Numbered from the stretch's first letter, positions 45,688 to 55,250 are shown. The stretch is DNA of 64,000 bases from Parapedobacter tibetensis (GCF_024704835.1 NZ_JAMXBE010000003.1:124001-188000); one strand, 5' to 3'. Notes: a model not told the origin generated them from the letters alone. Translations and numbers: made by a program.

Positions 45688-48600
45688 CTATGGACGGTAA
45701 TTGTACTTATATTCTTCCACTATATGGCCGTTCAGGTTCTTGGCAGTCTTGAATCGTCCGAAACCGTCGTATTCGAAATGACTGCTTTTCCATGAAGCAA
45801 CCATCAAATGTCCACTTGGATCATCTTCCAATACTAGAATTTCTTCCTCCACGGGATCGGGTACACTCAATGGCCCAGACCCCGAAGCGCAAAGCACATA
45901 GCCAAGGACCTCCCCTCCCGCGCCGACTTCATACATGCGCTGCATGCCCCCGTCCTGTAAACTGCTGTATAAATTACTATACCATCCGGGAAGTACCCGC
46001 TGATCTCCTGTTACGTCCGCATATAATATGACGCCTTGATTGCCGCTCATGGCCAAGAGCGGCACTTTATCGTCAGCAATCCAAACCAACAGCGATATCC
46101 CAGGAAAGCTGCCGCATGGCTCAACAGTTCGACGTTCAGAATTGTAAATGCTACGTGGAGAAGTGCTTACACAAGTTCCGTTCTGATTGGCAAAAGCCTG
46201 TCCGGCTGAATTGATCTCGTCCTGGGCCAGTTGATTGGCAGCAGCTTGCGATATGGTCGACGAATATTTGCCGGCATGCACCGTATAGGCAACCTGGCTG
46301 CCTTGGTACCCTGTTACGCAATCATTTTTAGCAAAAGCCTGGGTCCGCTCAGCATTTATGAAAATGGTACCGCCACAATCCACTCCGCCACTCCTATAAT
46401 TGTAGCCGAATGCCTGTATCACATTGCCAACATAGTCTTTTGCAAACCGAAGCCGATTGAACTCGTCATAATCATAATATGTGGTGGCACCACGGCTGTC
46501 CGTGGAAGCTGTCAGCGAACCCAATTGATTATAGGTATAACTTTCCATAAGAGACCCCAACGGATATAAACGGAGATCATCGATATATCCAGTAGGGGTA
46601 ATTTCCAAGTTTCCGGAAACATTCCGGCACCGGATTTCCCGTTGTTGCCATGCACCTTTTGTCAGCAAAATCGTATTGCTCACTACAACGGCCCCGCTGT
46701 TTCGGATACTCACGCCCCCCCCTTTCTCCCAAAATGTGAGCACGTAGGTTTTTCCGGCTGACAATTGCTTATCATAAGTGGTAATATACCCAGACGTACC
46801 GGCATTGTTTGTACAAAAGGATCCTACGGGTGCATCTTGATCGCTGTATCGGAGGGGTATCTGGCCTCCTCCCCCTCGCCAGTCACCATCATTCGAATTC
46901 GTCTCGAAACTTGAATACGCGCATTCTAGGAAATGGGCTCCCGATACCTGCGCAATGGGATATTTCATGAATTGGCCATAGATGGTTGAATTTGCTTTGC
47001 CGGACGCGTCGATTATTCCAACTAGTTTAGTAGTATTATAGGTCCTTGATGGGGCAAATTCGTATTCTAGCACTTTTAATAAATCCGTATCCATGTTATG
47101 TACTTCTGTGCTTCCCGTTCGGGTCACCGAAAATGGAGAATAACTGGATGTAGCGACTGGCAGTAAAACATCCAATTCATGGGCTGTGTGAGGTACCGTT
47201 CGCCAATGAAACGAGGGATACTCATATAACTTCTCTCCTTTATGCGTTACTGTCGAAACATTCGTAATCCGCTCCGTTCCACCTTCAACCAATGTTTGGA
47301 CCACTTCGACAGGTGTAGCGATATTATGGTTGCGGATCAAGTATGAATAAGGATAGAACTGTGCATCACTGTACATGTTGTTGTAATTGGTATGCACATC
47401 AAAAACATACCGGTAGTTCACCTGCGTTGTCCGCCCTCGGCTATCCGTAGTGGTTTCCTGTTTCAACAGCCGATGGGTGTTATCATAGGTATAGTTTTTG
47501 GTGACTATCGTGGCATTGGCACTGTTTTGTTCATAATCATACAACGTTTCGCTCGATGGCAAGAATGCATACGTATAGTGCACATATGCTGAACCCTCCG
47601 CGCTATTGATTGGGAAGCTGGCACAGATTCTTTTGACATTTATCTTTAACGACCGAATCTGTTCATTTACTTCGTTCAAGGCAATGTATGAAACCGTCCT
47701 TCTCTTTAAAAGCTTATCCAATGTACTATAATGTCTCTCATCAATCAACTTGCCCCGATGGCTTGTCCGCGATCGATAGGGGGAATAAGGTGTATATGAA
47801 GCATGCAGTACATTCAAAGGGGATTGGTCCTGATAGCCTGAACTGTCAAAATTACTGAAATCGTATATGGAATACGATCCATCACCAAGCCGCTCAACGA
47901 CGTGCGAATATCCAATATGTGTGCCATGGCTATTCAGGCTTGCCGGTAGCGCAGATTGAACTGAAAACACCCTCTTCGAATAAGTACTTCCCCCATCGGC
48001 TGATTTTACCTGATAATCCAAAAAATAGTATTGGCTCTCTCCTCCCAATATACCACTTGAAGGTAACAGGTGTATATTGGCCGTATTCGTATAGTTTCTC
48101 ACATAAAAGTATTCTTTCTCCACTTTTTCGTTCGGCTTTTGTGGATCATAGCTGATAATCTTCCGTATACGTAGCCCCCCCGCTAAAGTGTTAGACGACA
48201 ACTGAATCAATGACTGCCATCGTATTGCAGGAACTTTTGAACGATAATAGTGTGGCTCGAAGACGAAGTCCGTCACTCCACCAGTAGGATAAGCAATCCG
48301 TCGAAGCGAGCCAGCCCTGAGGTATGTCGCGGTGGGTTGTCTGGAATCGTGATAAGTCGCAGCATTTGCTATATTACCAAGTCTTCCACTGTAAAAGCCC
48401 CAATGATCATTTCTATGAGCTAAATACTGAGGTAACGGCACGGATGTATCGTAGCAAAACGCATAGGGTGGCTGTGAACCGTTGTCTCCGCCCATTTCCT
48501 GAATTGACAATAAGGTGAGACGCTGGGAAGAATTAGAACTGTACGTGAAGTCAAACGCCTTTTTAAATTGTCCATCCACTTCTATGCGTATTTGATCCAG

Positions 48601-49812
48601 TTGCTTCCACTGAAGCCTCGTTAAACTGGCCGGATAGGGATCGATTTCATCTGGAAGCTCAAGGAAGGGAAGAAACCGCAAGTAGTTTCCTTCGTTAAAA
48701 AATCGTGCGTGATGATAATCGAATATAGCCGTGGAATACCGCAGTTCGGAGGTCGTCGAACGTACAAAACGGATGACCTCGTTCTTGCAGGTGATTGAAG
48801 AAAGATAGACAGGTGAAACAAGCGTGCCCTCGGCATTCAATATCGTATTATGGGCGTCCTCGTTGCAATAGTTAGTAGTTTGGTTAACCACTAATGTGAC
48901 AGACTCAACATACTCCAGAGAAATAGACATCTGATTTATAAAATCGTCGCGTTCATAAACAAAGGAAACCTCTTCACCTAATGGATATATGATTTTGGTG
49001 AGATACCAAGTATCAGCGGTCCACTGTCCATCGTTCTGATTAAAGAACCCGATGCTATACTCGATTGCATCGGTAGTACCCCCGAATATGTAGCGCACCC
49101 CATGTTCATCCGTGATGGTAAAACCCGAAAACGACTTTATATAACCGCCTAGATTTATCCATGCTGAACCCATGGGTGGACTGAAAGGCACCGGAAGAAA
49201 AACCCCGTCAAATTCTACTTTAAGCGGGCGTTCGCTTCTCACCTTCCATTGCCCGTCATGCCCCATGTAGAAGGCCCCCTGCATTCCAGCGACAGAAAAG
49301 GAGAACTCATCGGGCTCGGTATCCTTATGGAACGGAGAGTTTGCTTGCCCGCCATTTAGAATGGTATTCATATATGTCAAAGAGCTCCAATTTGACACAT
49401 TGAGCACAGCGTGGTTAAAATAAAACCCGGCATTTATCCCCATGTGTGTGTGAGTGTGGTTATATTCGTCAACCAAGTCATGTGGTTTCCTTGTTATCGC
49501 CCCGCCAGCAAAAAGATTCCACCCCAGACCCACCCATCCCGGATGTAAGTCTGGCCGGACCCCCGACGCATGGTAATCAAGTGAAATGGGCAGGGAGACA
49601 TCACCAGATGAGAGAACATGGAGCGGGATATTTATGGTCGGCACTCCTGTAAAGTATGACACTGGGTATTCCCCATATAATCCCAATGAGGCCGCATTTG
49701 GACTGGGGGCACTAAGGGGTTTAGTCGGGATTTGGCTGTAAAGCACTTGCGTCGTGATCATATACAGCATCACCATGATCCAATTTATTGTCCAATTTTT
49801 CATGAATATCAT
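45688..49812 (-). CDS. RHS-like protein with DUF5977 region
   Basis: A 1374-residue exported protein. After the signal (IMVMLYMITTQVLYSQ) the N-terminus has the SpvB-like beta motif of Bacteroidota RHS proteins (YTGVPTINIPLHVLSS-type; ISLDYHASGVRPDLHPGWVG). YD-type repeats fill the middle. Residues about 1157-1205 read AFAKNDCVTGYQGSQVAYTV ... AANQLAQDEINSAGQAFANQ, a DUF5977 unit. It ends inside YD repeats (YDGFGRFKTAKNLNGHIVEE) with no toxin tail. It lies 12 bp before the toxin-bearing RHS gene, so the two may assemble together or one may chaperone or surface-anchor the other; inference. Confidence 0.8.
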   Translation of the reverse strand: MIFMKNWTINWIMVMLYMITTQVLYSQIPTKPLSAPSPNAASLGLYGEYPVSYFTGVPTINIPLHVLSSGDVSLPISLDYHASGVRPDLHPGWVGLGWNLFAGGAITRKPHDLVDEYNHTHTHMGINAGFYFNHAVLNVSNWSSLTYMNTILNGGQANSPFHKDTEPDEFSFSVAGMQGAFYMGHDGQWKVRSERPLKVEFDGVFLPVPFSPPMGSAWINLGGYIKSFSGFTITDEHGVRYIFGGTTDAIEYSIGFFNQNDGQWTADTWYLTKIIYPLGEEVSFVYERDDFINQMSISLEYVESVTLVVNQTTNYCNEDAHNTILNAEGTLVSPVYLSSITCKNEVIRFVRSTTSELRYSTAIFDYHHARFFNEGNYLRFLPFLELPDEIDPYPASLTRLQWKQLDQIRIEVDGQFKKAFDFTYSSNSSQRLTLLSIQEMGGDNGSQPPYAFCYDTSVPLPQYLAHRNDHWGFYSGRLGNIANAATYHDSRQPTATYLRAGSLRRIAYPTGGVTDFVFEPHYYRSKVPAIRWQSLIQLSSNTLAGGLRIRKIISYDPQKPNEKVEKEYFYVRNYTNTANIHLLPSSGILGGESQYYFLDYQVKSADGGSTYSKRVFSVQSALPASLNSHGTHIGYSHVVERLGDGSYSIYDFSNFDSSGYQDQSPLNVLHASYTPYSPYRSRTSHRGKLIDERHYSTLDKLLKRRTVSYIALNEVNEQIRSLKINVKRICASFPINSAEGSAYVHYTYAFLPSSETLYDYEQNSANATIVTKNYTYDNTHRLLKQETTTDSRGRTTQVNYRYVFDVHTNYNNMYSDAQFYPYSYLIRNHNIATPVEVVQTLVEGGTERITNVSTVTHKGEKLYEYPSFHWRTVPHTAHELDVLLPVATSSYSPFSVTRTGSTEVHNMDTDLLKVLEYEFAPSRTYNTTKLVGIIDASGKANSTIYGQFMKYPIAQVSGAHFLECAYSSFETNSNDGDWRGGGGQIPLRYSDQDAPVGSFCTNNAGTSGYITTYDKQLSAGKTYVLTFWEKGGGVSIRNSGAVVVSNTILLTKGAWQQREIRCRNVSGNLEITPTGYIDDLRLYPLGSLMESYTYNQLGSLTASTDSRGATTYYDYDEFNRLRFAKDYVGNVIQAFGYNYRSGGVDCGGTIFINAERTQAFAKNDCVTGYQGSQVAYTVHAGKYSSTISQAAANQLAQDEINSAGQAFANQNGTCVSTSPRSIYNSERRTVEPCGSFPGISLLVWIADDKVPLLAMSGNQGVILYADVTGDQRVLPGWYSNLYSSLQDGGMQRMYEVGAGGEVLGYVLCASGSGPLSVPDPVEEEILVLEDDPSGHLMVASWKSSHFEYDGFGRFKTAKNLNGHIVEEYKYNYRP

Positions 49813-49814
49813 AC

Positions 49815-50429
49815 TTATTTGCCTTTATCTTCCAATACCTTAATGCGCTTGTTTTGCTCGATGATCACCAACATCATCTCCTCAACCTTCTTTAAGAGCA
49901 ACAGGTTCATCTCTGCAAGGTTAAGCCCATCACGTTGGATATCCGCCGCCGAGGGGATTTCCGGCAGGTGCTTGTGTTCTTTCACATAGGCTTCCACTTC
50001 GGCTAGTGAGGGTAGCAAGTAGTCAGGCTCGAACACGTAGTCCGGCACGCTGATGTCCGTCTTTACCTTTACCTCCTTGGCCAGGATGTTGCCATTGACG
50101 GCGAGTTTGGCCTGGGGGGTGATGGTTCCGATGCCTACGTTGCCATTGTTCTCCACCGTAAACCGCACATTTACATTGGCCTGTGCGGTTCCGCTGGATA
50201 GCCGAAATATCGGATGGTTAGTGGCACTGGATTCTTGGTTGATATATACCGTCGCGCCAGCCCCGTTCCTGTTGAATTGGTGGTAAGTGGTGTTACCACT
50301 TGTGGTGCGGAACAATCCCGTGTAGGTCTGGGCATTTATGGCCGTTGTTGCCAAGGTGACTACCACGACTGCCGATAGTGACTTCAGTACAAATGTCATT
50401 TTAATAATTTTTTGAATGGCTATATTCAT
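49815..50429 (-). CDS. Secreted tail-fibre-like protein
   Basis: A 204-residue protein with a signal peptide (LSAVVVVTLATTAINAQ), a short beta-rich N-domain, GNVGIGTITPQAKLAVNGN, and the C-terminal module VPDYVFEPDYLLPSL, KEHKHLPEIPSAADIQ and LAEMNLLLLKKVEEMML. The module is nearly the same as in the gene at 33032, which lies in the secretion cluster. It sits 2 bp before the RHS/DUF5977 gene and is presumably cotranscribed with it. Confidence 0.75.
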   Translation of the reverse strand: MNIAIQKIIKMTFVLKSLSAVVVVTLATTAINAQTYTGLFRTTSGNTTYHQFNRNGAGATVYINQESSATNHPIFRLSSGTAQANVNVRFTVENNGNVGIGTITPQAKLAVNGNILAKEVKVKTDISVPDYVFEPDYLLPSLAEVEAYVKEHKHLPEIPSAADIQRDGLNLAEMNLLLLKKVEEMMLVIIEQNKRIKVLEDKGK

Positions 50430-50462
50430 TGGTTTCGAATTGTTCACTGCGTTTATTTTTAT

Positions 50463-51203
50463 TTATTGGCTGCTTTCCGGCAGTAAGCCGCGGACTAGCT
50501 TTTCCAGTTGTTCTATCCGATGGTTTTGCTCCCGCTCCCGTTCATCATTGGCTTTCAGTTGTTTTTCCTGTGCTAGCAGATAAAGCGTCAACTGTTCCAC
50601 CTTCTCCAGGAGCTTACGGTTCATCTCTCCCAAATCGATGCCTTCGGTTTCCGCTTCCTGTGCGCTCGGAATTCCAGGCAGGCGGCTGTGTCGCTTGATG
50701 TAGGCTTCCAGCTCGGGCAAAGGCTGCAATGCATAATCCCAACGGAATACATAATCCGGCCAGTTGGCCATTTCCACCTTGACCTCCCTGGCGCGGATGC
50801 GGCCGTTTACGGAGAGTTTGTCCACCGGAGTTATGGTGCCGATGCCCACATTGCCATTCTCGTTTTCTATCAGCAATTTTTGCCATGCTCCCCATGATAC
50901 ATCATCCGGATGGCCATTTCGATAAAATACGCCCCCCTCATTGAAATTCAGCTGGTAGTGTTTACCTCCACTATTGTCTGCCCACGGCGCGATCGTTAGC
51001 TGTCCAGAATAATTGCCTGCACCCGGCACACCGACCGTAGTCCTTCGTTTGAAATCAATCCGAACCGTCCTATCAAAGTTCACAGGGGAATCGATTATAT
51101 CCCTTGTATCATACGGTTTCAATGCATTAGCTGTGGTTTGAGCCGCCCCGCAAACTGGAAAAGCTGCTATGACGATCAACATTGCTTTGTTTAGGTAATT
51201 CAT
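50463..51203 (-). CDS. Secreted tail-fibre-like protein
   Basis: A 246-residue protein with a signal peptide (AMLIVIAAFPVCGAAQ), an N-domain of about 120 residues, GNVGIGTITPVDKLSVNGRI and the module NWPDYVFRWDYALQPLPELE, IKRHSRLPGIPSAQ, LGEMNRKLLEKVEQLTLYL, plus a long coiled coil. Its C-terminal third is close in DNA to 52109 and 53233. The N-domain (FKRRTTVGVPGAGNYSGQLT) is unlike its neighbours, so N-domains vary on a constant C-module. Confidence 0.75.
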   Translation of the reverse strand: MNYLNKAMLIVIAAFPVCGAAQTTANALKPYDTRDIIDSPVNFDRTVRIDFKRRTTVGVPGAGNYSGQLTIAPWADNSGGKHYQLNFNEGGVFYRNGHPDDVSWGAWQKLLIENENGNVGIGTITPVDKLSVNGRIRAREVKVEMANWPDYVFRWDYALQPLPELEAYIKRHSRLPGIPSAQEAETEGIDLGEMNRKLLEKVEQLTLYLLAQEKQLKANDEREREQNHRIEQLEKLVRGLLPESSQ

Positions 51204-51212
51204 GGTATTTTA

Positions 51213-52112
51213 TTAGTTTCTGTCTTGTAAAATATTCGCCTCCAAAAGCTGCAATCGGGACTCCATCGCTTTCATCCGGTCCACTTCTTTACGGATTGCT
51301 TCCATTTCCCGGTCCTTCTCAATCAAGTGAAGTGTCAATTCCTCAACTTTCTCCAGGAGCTTCCGGTTCATCTCAGCTAGGGCCACACCCTCAGCTTTCA
51401 CTTCACTGGCTTTGGGGATACCCGGCAAGTGCCCGTTTGCGTTGATATAGGCCTCCAGTTCGGCGAGCGAAGTCAGCCGGTAATCCGGCTGAAACACATA
51501 ATCCGGCCAATTTGCCACTTCCACCTTGATTTCCTTTGCTCGTATATTACCATTCACCGAAAGCCGCTCGGTGGGCGTAGCCGTGCCGATACCCACGCGG
51601 TCTTGCATTATAGACTTGTATTGACGGGTTTTGGTGTGTGCAACAGTCATCGGTGTGGTTACGGCCAATTGGCTTTGGATTTGGTTGGCTGCCGCAGCGG
51701 TCTGCATCTGTCCATCTATTTTTATGGAAATGGTGTTTCCCGTGCTGACTAGGTGATAGATGGGAATGGTATTATTTTGGGCATCATAGTCGCCTATATG
51801 CCATTGAGTGGCCAAGGGTCCGCTGGCATCCAAAATTTCGGTGTATTCATTGAAATAACCGGAAGAGCCTTTCACCACACATATCCGCTTTTTCAGCACG
51901 CCCATATTCAGTTGGTGGTTATAGCCGCCGGTTATGGTCACGGTAAGCAGCCCGATAATGTTTTGATCGACCGGCAGCTGAATATAGTTCACCTGGTTGG
52001 CCGCACCGTGTGGGAAGGCTACGGCAAACGATTTCTCAAAATGAAAGGTCGCTTGACCATAAACATTGCAGGCCAGCATAGTGGCGATGCAGAGGAGTAA
52101 TCCGTACTTCAT
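51213..52112 (-). CDS. Secreted tail-fibre-like protein
   Basis: A 299-residue protein with a signal peptide (LLCIATMLACNVYGQ), an N-terminal beta domain with strands such as NIIGLLTVTITGGYNHQ, then VGIGTATPTERLSVNGNI and the conserved C-module (NWPDYVFQPDYRLTSLAELE, NANGHLPGIPKASEV, LAEMNRKLLEKVEELTLHL) with a coiled-coil tail. Its N-domain layout recalls that of the gene at 33032. The start overlaps the upstream gene by 4 bp, so translation is coupled. Confidence 0.75.
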   Translation of the reverse strand: MKYGLLLCIATMLACNVYGQATFHFEKSFAVAFPHGAANQVNYIQLPVDQNIIGLLTVTITGGYNHQLNMGVLKKRICVVKGSSGYFNEYTEILDASGPLATQWHIGDYDAQNNTIPIYHLVSTGNTISIKIDGQMQTAAAANQIQSQLAVTTPMTVAHTKTRQYKSIMQDRVGIGTATPTERLSVNGNIRAKEIKVEVANWPDYVFQPDYRLTSLAELEAYINANGHLPGIPKASEVKAEGVALAEMNRKLLEKVEELTLHLIEKDREMEAIRKEVDRMKAMESRLQLLEANILQDRN

Positions 52113-52951
52113 GGTTGTTTGTGTTGGTTTTTGTTTGCCTCCCTTTTTGGTCCGCTGCCTTGTTCAAGCAACTCAATCCGATTTTCCAGGCGTTTCAACG
52201 TTTGTATTTCCTTCTCCTTCTCAATCAAATGCAACGTTAACTGTTCCACCTTCTCTAGCAGCTTCCGGTTCATTTCACCCAGGTCGATGCCCTCGGCTTC
52301 CACTTCCTGCGCACTCGGAATTCCAGGCAGGCGGCCGTGTCGCTTGATGTAGGCTTCCAGCTCGGGCAAAGGCTGCAATGCGTAATCCCCATGGAACACG
52401 TAATCCGGCCAGTTGGCCGTTTCCACCTTCACCTCCTTGGCGCGCACCCGGCCATTGACTTCGATGCCACCATGGTTAAATACCGCCTGGATGCCATTGG
52501 ACGCATATCCACGAATCAGCCAACTCACCGTGGTGCCATTGTTCGAATATTGCCGCATGAACGGTCCGGACGCGTTGGAGGCCACCTCCGTATAACTGGA
52601 TTCGTTTCCGCTCCATTTTGCGGAGCCGTCTGAGTTGACACGGTAGAGCTCCTTATATTCCGAATTGCGCCACTGGAAATACATGTTGGCGCTCTGCAGA
52701 TCGAACAGCAATCTATCGTTGCTATTAAAAATCCGGGCAGCGCCGGATCCATCGGATGTCCGGAACCGGATATAACCGCCATTGGAAGTCGATTTCCCAA
52801 CGATATCCAGTACGCTGTAGGAGCCGATCGAATAAGGGCTGGTGGTCCCGATGCCGGCATTCCCTGAATTGGGAAACCAATTACTTTGTGCCACGCTTGT
52901 GGAGGCAATCAGCAATAATGCTGAAGAGATGGTAGACGTTTTGATTATCAT
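52109..52951 (-). CDS. Secreted tail-fibre-like protein
   Basis: A 280-residue protein with a signal peptide (SALLLIASTSVAQ), SGNAGIGTTSPYSIGSYSVL, a beta-rich middle and the C-module NWPDYVFHGDYALQPLPELE, IKRHGRLPGIPSAQE, LGEMNRKLLEKVEQLTLHL, ending in a basic, lysine- and glutamine-rich tail. It is followed by the next gene with a 4-bp overlap. It is second in the presumed operon, after a 281-bp gap. Confidence 0.75.
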   Translation of the reverse strand: MIIKTSTISSALLLIASTSVAQSNWFPNSGNAGIGTTSPYSIGSYSVLDIVGKSTSNGGYIRFRTSDGSGAARIFNSNDRLLFDLQSANMYFQWRNSEYKELYRVNSDGSAKWSGNESSYTEVASNASGPFMRQYSNNGTTVSWLIRGYASNGIQAVFNHGGIEVNGRVRAKEVKVETANWPDYVFHGDYALQPLPELEAYIKRHGRLPGIPSAQEVEAEGIDLGEMNRKLLEKVEQLTLHLIEKEKEIQTLKRLENRIELLEQGSGPKREANKNQHKQP

Positions 52952-53232
52952 GGTGTTTATCTATTTGCTTTAAAGTCCTGATATAGCTTTTTTATGAGCT
53001 ATGCGCTGCGCATTAACAGAACAGAATATCTTATTTACCTATCAAGTATTTTCTGTTTAATTTTTTGCTTTTAGTTGCCAGTACCTATCCCGTCTTCATG
53101 GGATGGAACCTTTGATGATTAATCCGCCAGCTGGCGGATCCCTGTGGGTTTAACTGCGAAGCATTCATGAACGCCTTTGAAAGCACGTAAACTTGTGAAT
53201 AATGATTATTCTAATCATGTCTGTTTCATATT
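52952..53232. other. 281-bp gap with an 18-bp perfect palindrome
   Basis: No gene seen. A perfect palindrome, atccgccagctggcggat, lies at 53122-53139 (9-bp arms) and could be an operator or a transcription stop between the first and second tail-fibre genes. Confidence 0.45.
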
Positions 53233-54144
53233 TTACTTGGTTTTCAATGAATTAATCTCCCGTTGCAATGCTTCAATCACTCCCCACATTTTTTGTTCAT
53301 TTTTTTCCCGTTCAATCAGATGCAGTGTCAACTGTTCCACATTCTCCAGCAGCTTCCGGTTCATTTCGCCCAAGTCGATGCCTTCGGCCTCCGCTTCCTT
53401 TGCCGTGGGCATGCCCGGCAGGTGGCCGTATTGCTTGATGTAGGCTTCCAGCTCGGGCAAAGGCTGCAATGCGTAATCCTCGTGGAACACGTAATCCGGC
53501 CAGTTCGCCGTCTCTACCTTCACCTCCTTTGCGCGGATGCGGCCGTTTACGGAGAGTTTGTCAACCGGAGTTATGGTGCCGATGCCTACGTTGCCATTTT
53601 GGATATAGTGGTCGCCGGAGCCGGTCATTCTCAGTTTCCCGGAAGATGCCACATCACTCCTTGAGTCCAATATTGTCCTCCAATCATGGAATGCCCCGGT
53701 GACCCCATTTTCATTGGTGCCACCTGACCATGCACTGGTCCGGAAATACATCTTTTTGGTATTTGCTCCGATGTAAATATTAGATTCCCAATGATTATTA
53801 TATCCATACATGGCCAGAAGGGTGCCGTAACTGTTATTATCAGGGCTGCCAACATCCCCCGGTCGCCTTGTAACATAATCATCAAACAATTTGATGCTCA
53901 TGTTTCCAAGCTGGGTACGTGGTGCGGCCGAAAAATTATAATTGACCTGGGGGAAAGAAAATTGATTAGATCTTGTGGTACCTATGACATCCAGCTCCTT
54001 GGATGGTGTTGTGGTTCCTATCCCCACATTCCCCGATTCTGAAATCTTATTGGTCTGTGCCAGGCAGACCGAGGTGAGGGCCAGCGGAAGCAGCATCGAT
54101 AACATGTATTTTACTTGCATATGTTTTTTTTGGTTTAACGTCAA
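53233..54144 (-). CDS. Secreted tail-fibre-like protein, first of the RHS operon
   Basis: A 303-residue protein with a signal peptide (LSMLLPLALTSVCLAQ), SGNVGIGTTTPSKELDVIGT, a middle with segments such as SKELDVIGTTRSNQF and YNNHWESNIYIGANTKKMYF, then a second GNVGIGTITPVDKL and the C-module NWPDYVFHEDYALQPLPELE, IKQYGHLPGMPTAKEA, LGEMNRKLLENVEQLTLHL. It heads the operon leading to the two RHS genes. The duplicated upstream element lies about 130 bp before its start. Confidence 0.75.
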   Translation of the reverse strand: MTLNQKKHMQVKYMLSMLLPLALTSVCLAQTNKISESGNVGIGTTTPSKELDVIGTTRSNQFSFPQVNYNFSAAPRTQLGNMSIKLFDDYVTRRPGDVGSPDNNSYGTLLAMYGYNNHWESNIYIGANTKKMYFRTSAWSGGTNENGVTGAFHDWRTILDSRSDVASSGKLRMTGSGDHYIQNGNVGIGTITPVDKLSVNGRIRAKEVKVETANWPDYVFHEDYALQPLPELEAYIKQYGHLPGMPTAKEAEAEGIDLGEMNRKLLENVEQLTLHLIEREKNEQKMWGVIEALQREINSLKTK

Positions 54145-54274
54145 TTATCAAGGTTTCGTTGTTCAAACGGTCATCGTACAACCTACCCCCCCTATAGGCA
54201 CAGGCCAAGCCAATGCCAACAAGTGGTTTGCACGCTCCCTTCTTCACTGACAGGCCTAGAAATACGTTATCTTC

Positions 54275-54326
54275 GGAATCTTACAAGTTTAGGCTGATGT
54301 CTTATCCACTGTAATTATCGGGATAC
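54275..54326 (-). repeat. Duplicated upstream element, copy 2
   Basis: Shares ggaatcttaca, agtttaggctgat, tccactgtaattat and gggatac in order with 34888-34943. A C-run (acctaccccccct, 54181-54193) lies between it and the gene, as near copy 1. Confidence 0.7.
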
Positions 54327-54350
54327 ATTTCCACAATTCCAAATTAAGTT

Positions 54351-54611
54351 TTAACTTTTTTTGTGGTGTCCTGTTCCATAATTCATTATTGCCTCGGTGT
54401 ATGTATTAATGCTATAATTATCAACTTTGAATGTTTTTCCGGCTTCAACTCCGGCAATATACTCTAGATAGTTTTTTGCGAACGCGGCAATGCCATACTT
54501 TCCATCGGGGTCGCCAAGAGGCCCGCACGCAAAAACAAGATGCAGGCCATACTCAGTAAACGTAAAAAGCCCAGCTCGAAAAGAGCATAGCGTCATTGTA
54601 AAAACAAACAA
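54351..54611 (-). CDS. Unrecognised 86-aa protein
   Basis: The C-terminal half, DPDGKYGIAAFAKNYLEYI ... DNYSINTYTEAIMNYGTGH, looks like a globular domain; the N-terminus (VFTMTLCSFRAGLFTF) may be spurious. It sits at the low-coordinate end of the second cassette array and may be a toxin end or a fragment of another gene. No family recognised. Confidence 0.35.
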   Translation of the reverse strand: MFVFTMTLCSFRAGLFTFTEYGLHLVFACGPLGDPDGKYGIAAFAKNYLEYIAGVEAGKTFKVDNYSINTYTEAIMNYGTGHHKKS

Positions 54612-54654
54612 ACCCCACTATTTTTTCTGCTGGGGATTGTTGTTGTTTCCTGTT

Positions 54655-55131
54655 TTAGGATGTTTCCACAATACCTTTAAAGTATTCCCTAATAGGCTGA
54701 TAATCTATATAATATTTATCAAACTCTTTTTCAATGGAAGACTTTATAATCATTAATTCCTCTTTAGGAAGATCTATACTTCCCCTAAGGGCCCATTTAA
54801 ACAAAAGATTATCCCGATGATGTTTATAAGCCAATTTTAGATACTTCTCGCCATCACCATTTTCGTTTTCATCGAAAAACCAAGGGCTTATCTGTAACAT
54901 CAATCCTCGTAAGAACAATAAATTGGGCTCATTTGGATAATGTTTATTTATAATACTTATATTTCTATTTAGTATTGATTGAAGCTTATGTTCATCTAAA
55001 CTATCATTCCCTTCAACCAATAGATACCAAACAACAAACGTCTGCTTAATCAGAATTATATATGAGGGTGTTTCATTGCCAGAAATCTCCTTTTCAAGAA
55101 GTTGAATTTGATTTACATAATCTGTTTCCAT
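54655..55131 (-). CDS. Putative immunity protein (158 aa)
   Basis: An all-helical, acidic protein (QIQLLEKEISGNETPSYIIL; DEHKLQSILNRNISIINKHY; EFDKYYIDYQPIREYFKGIV). Just upstream a frame ends VGINACAVTETIWKQIM (55128-55180), overlapping its start in the way toxin ends do in this array. That would be the last residue of a lost toxin cassette. The ATG at 55131 is preferred over 55185, whose extra residues derive from that remnant. Confidence 0.45.
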   Translation of the reverse strand: METDYVNQIQLLEKEISGNETPSYIILIKQTFVVWYLLVEGNDSLDEHKLQSILNRNISIINKHYPNEPNLLFLRGLMLQISPWFFDENENGDGEKYLKLAYKHHRDNLLFKWALRGSIDLPKEELMIIKSSIEKEFDKYYIDYQPIREYFKGIVETS

Positions 55132-55250
55132 ATTGTTTCTGTTACCGCACATGCGTTGATTCCAACACCTGCCCCACGCTGACACCGATAGAGAGACTCT
55201 TGTCCATTATGAGGGTTTTTTCTGAACTTCATAAATAGATACATTAAAAT

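Noticed and set aside
50463-53500. Regularly repeated segments that could be read as a CRISPR or satellite
   Set aside because: The repeats are the shared C-terminal coding modules of paralogous tail-fibre-like genes, hundreds of bases long and about 1 kb apart, with no short spacers.
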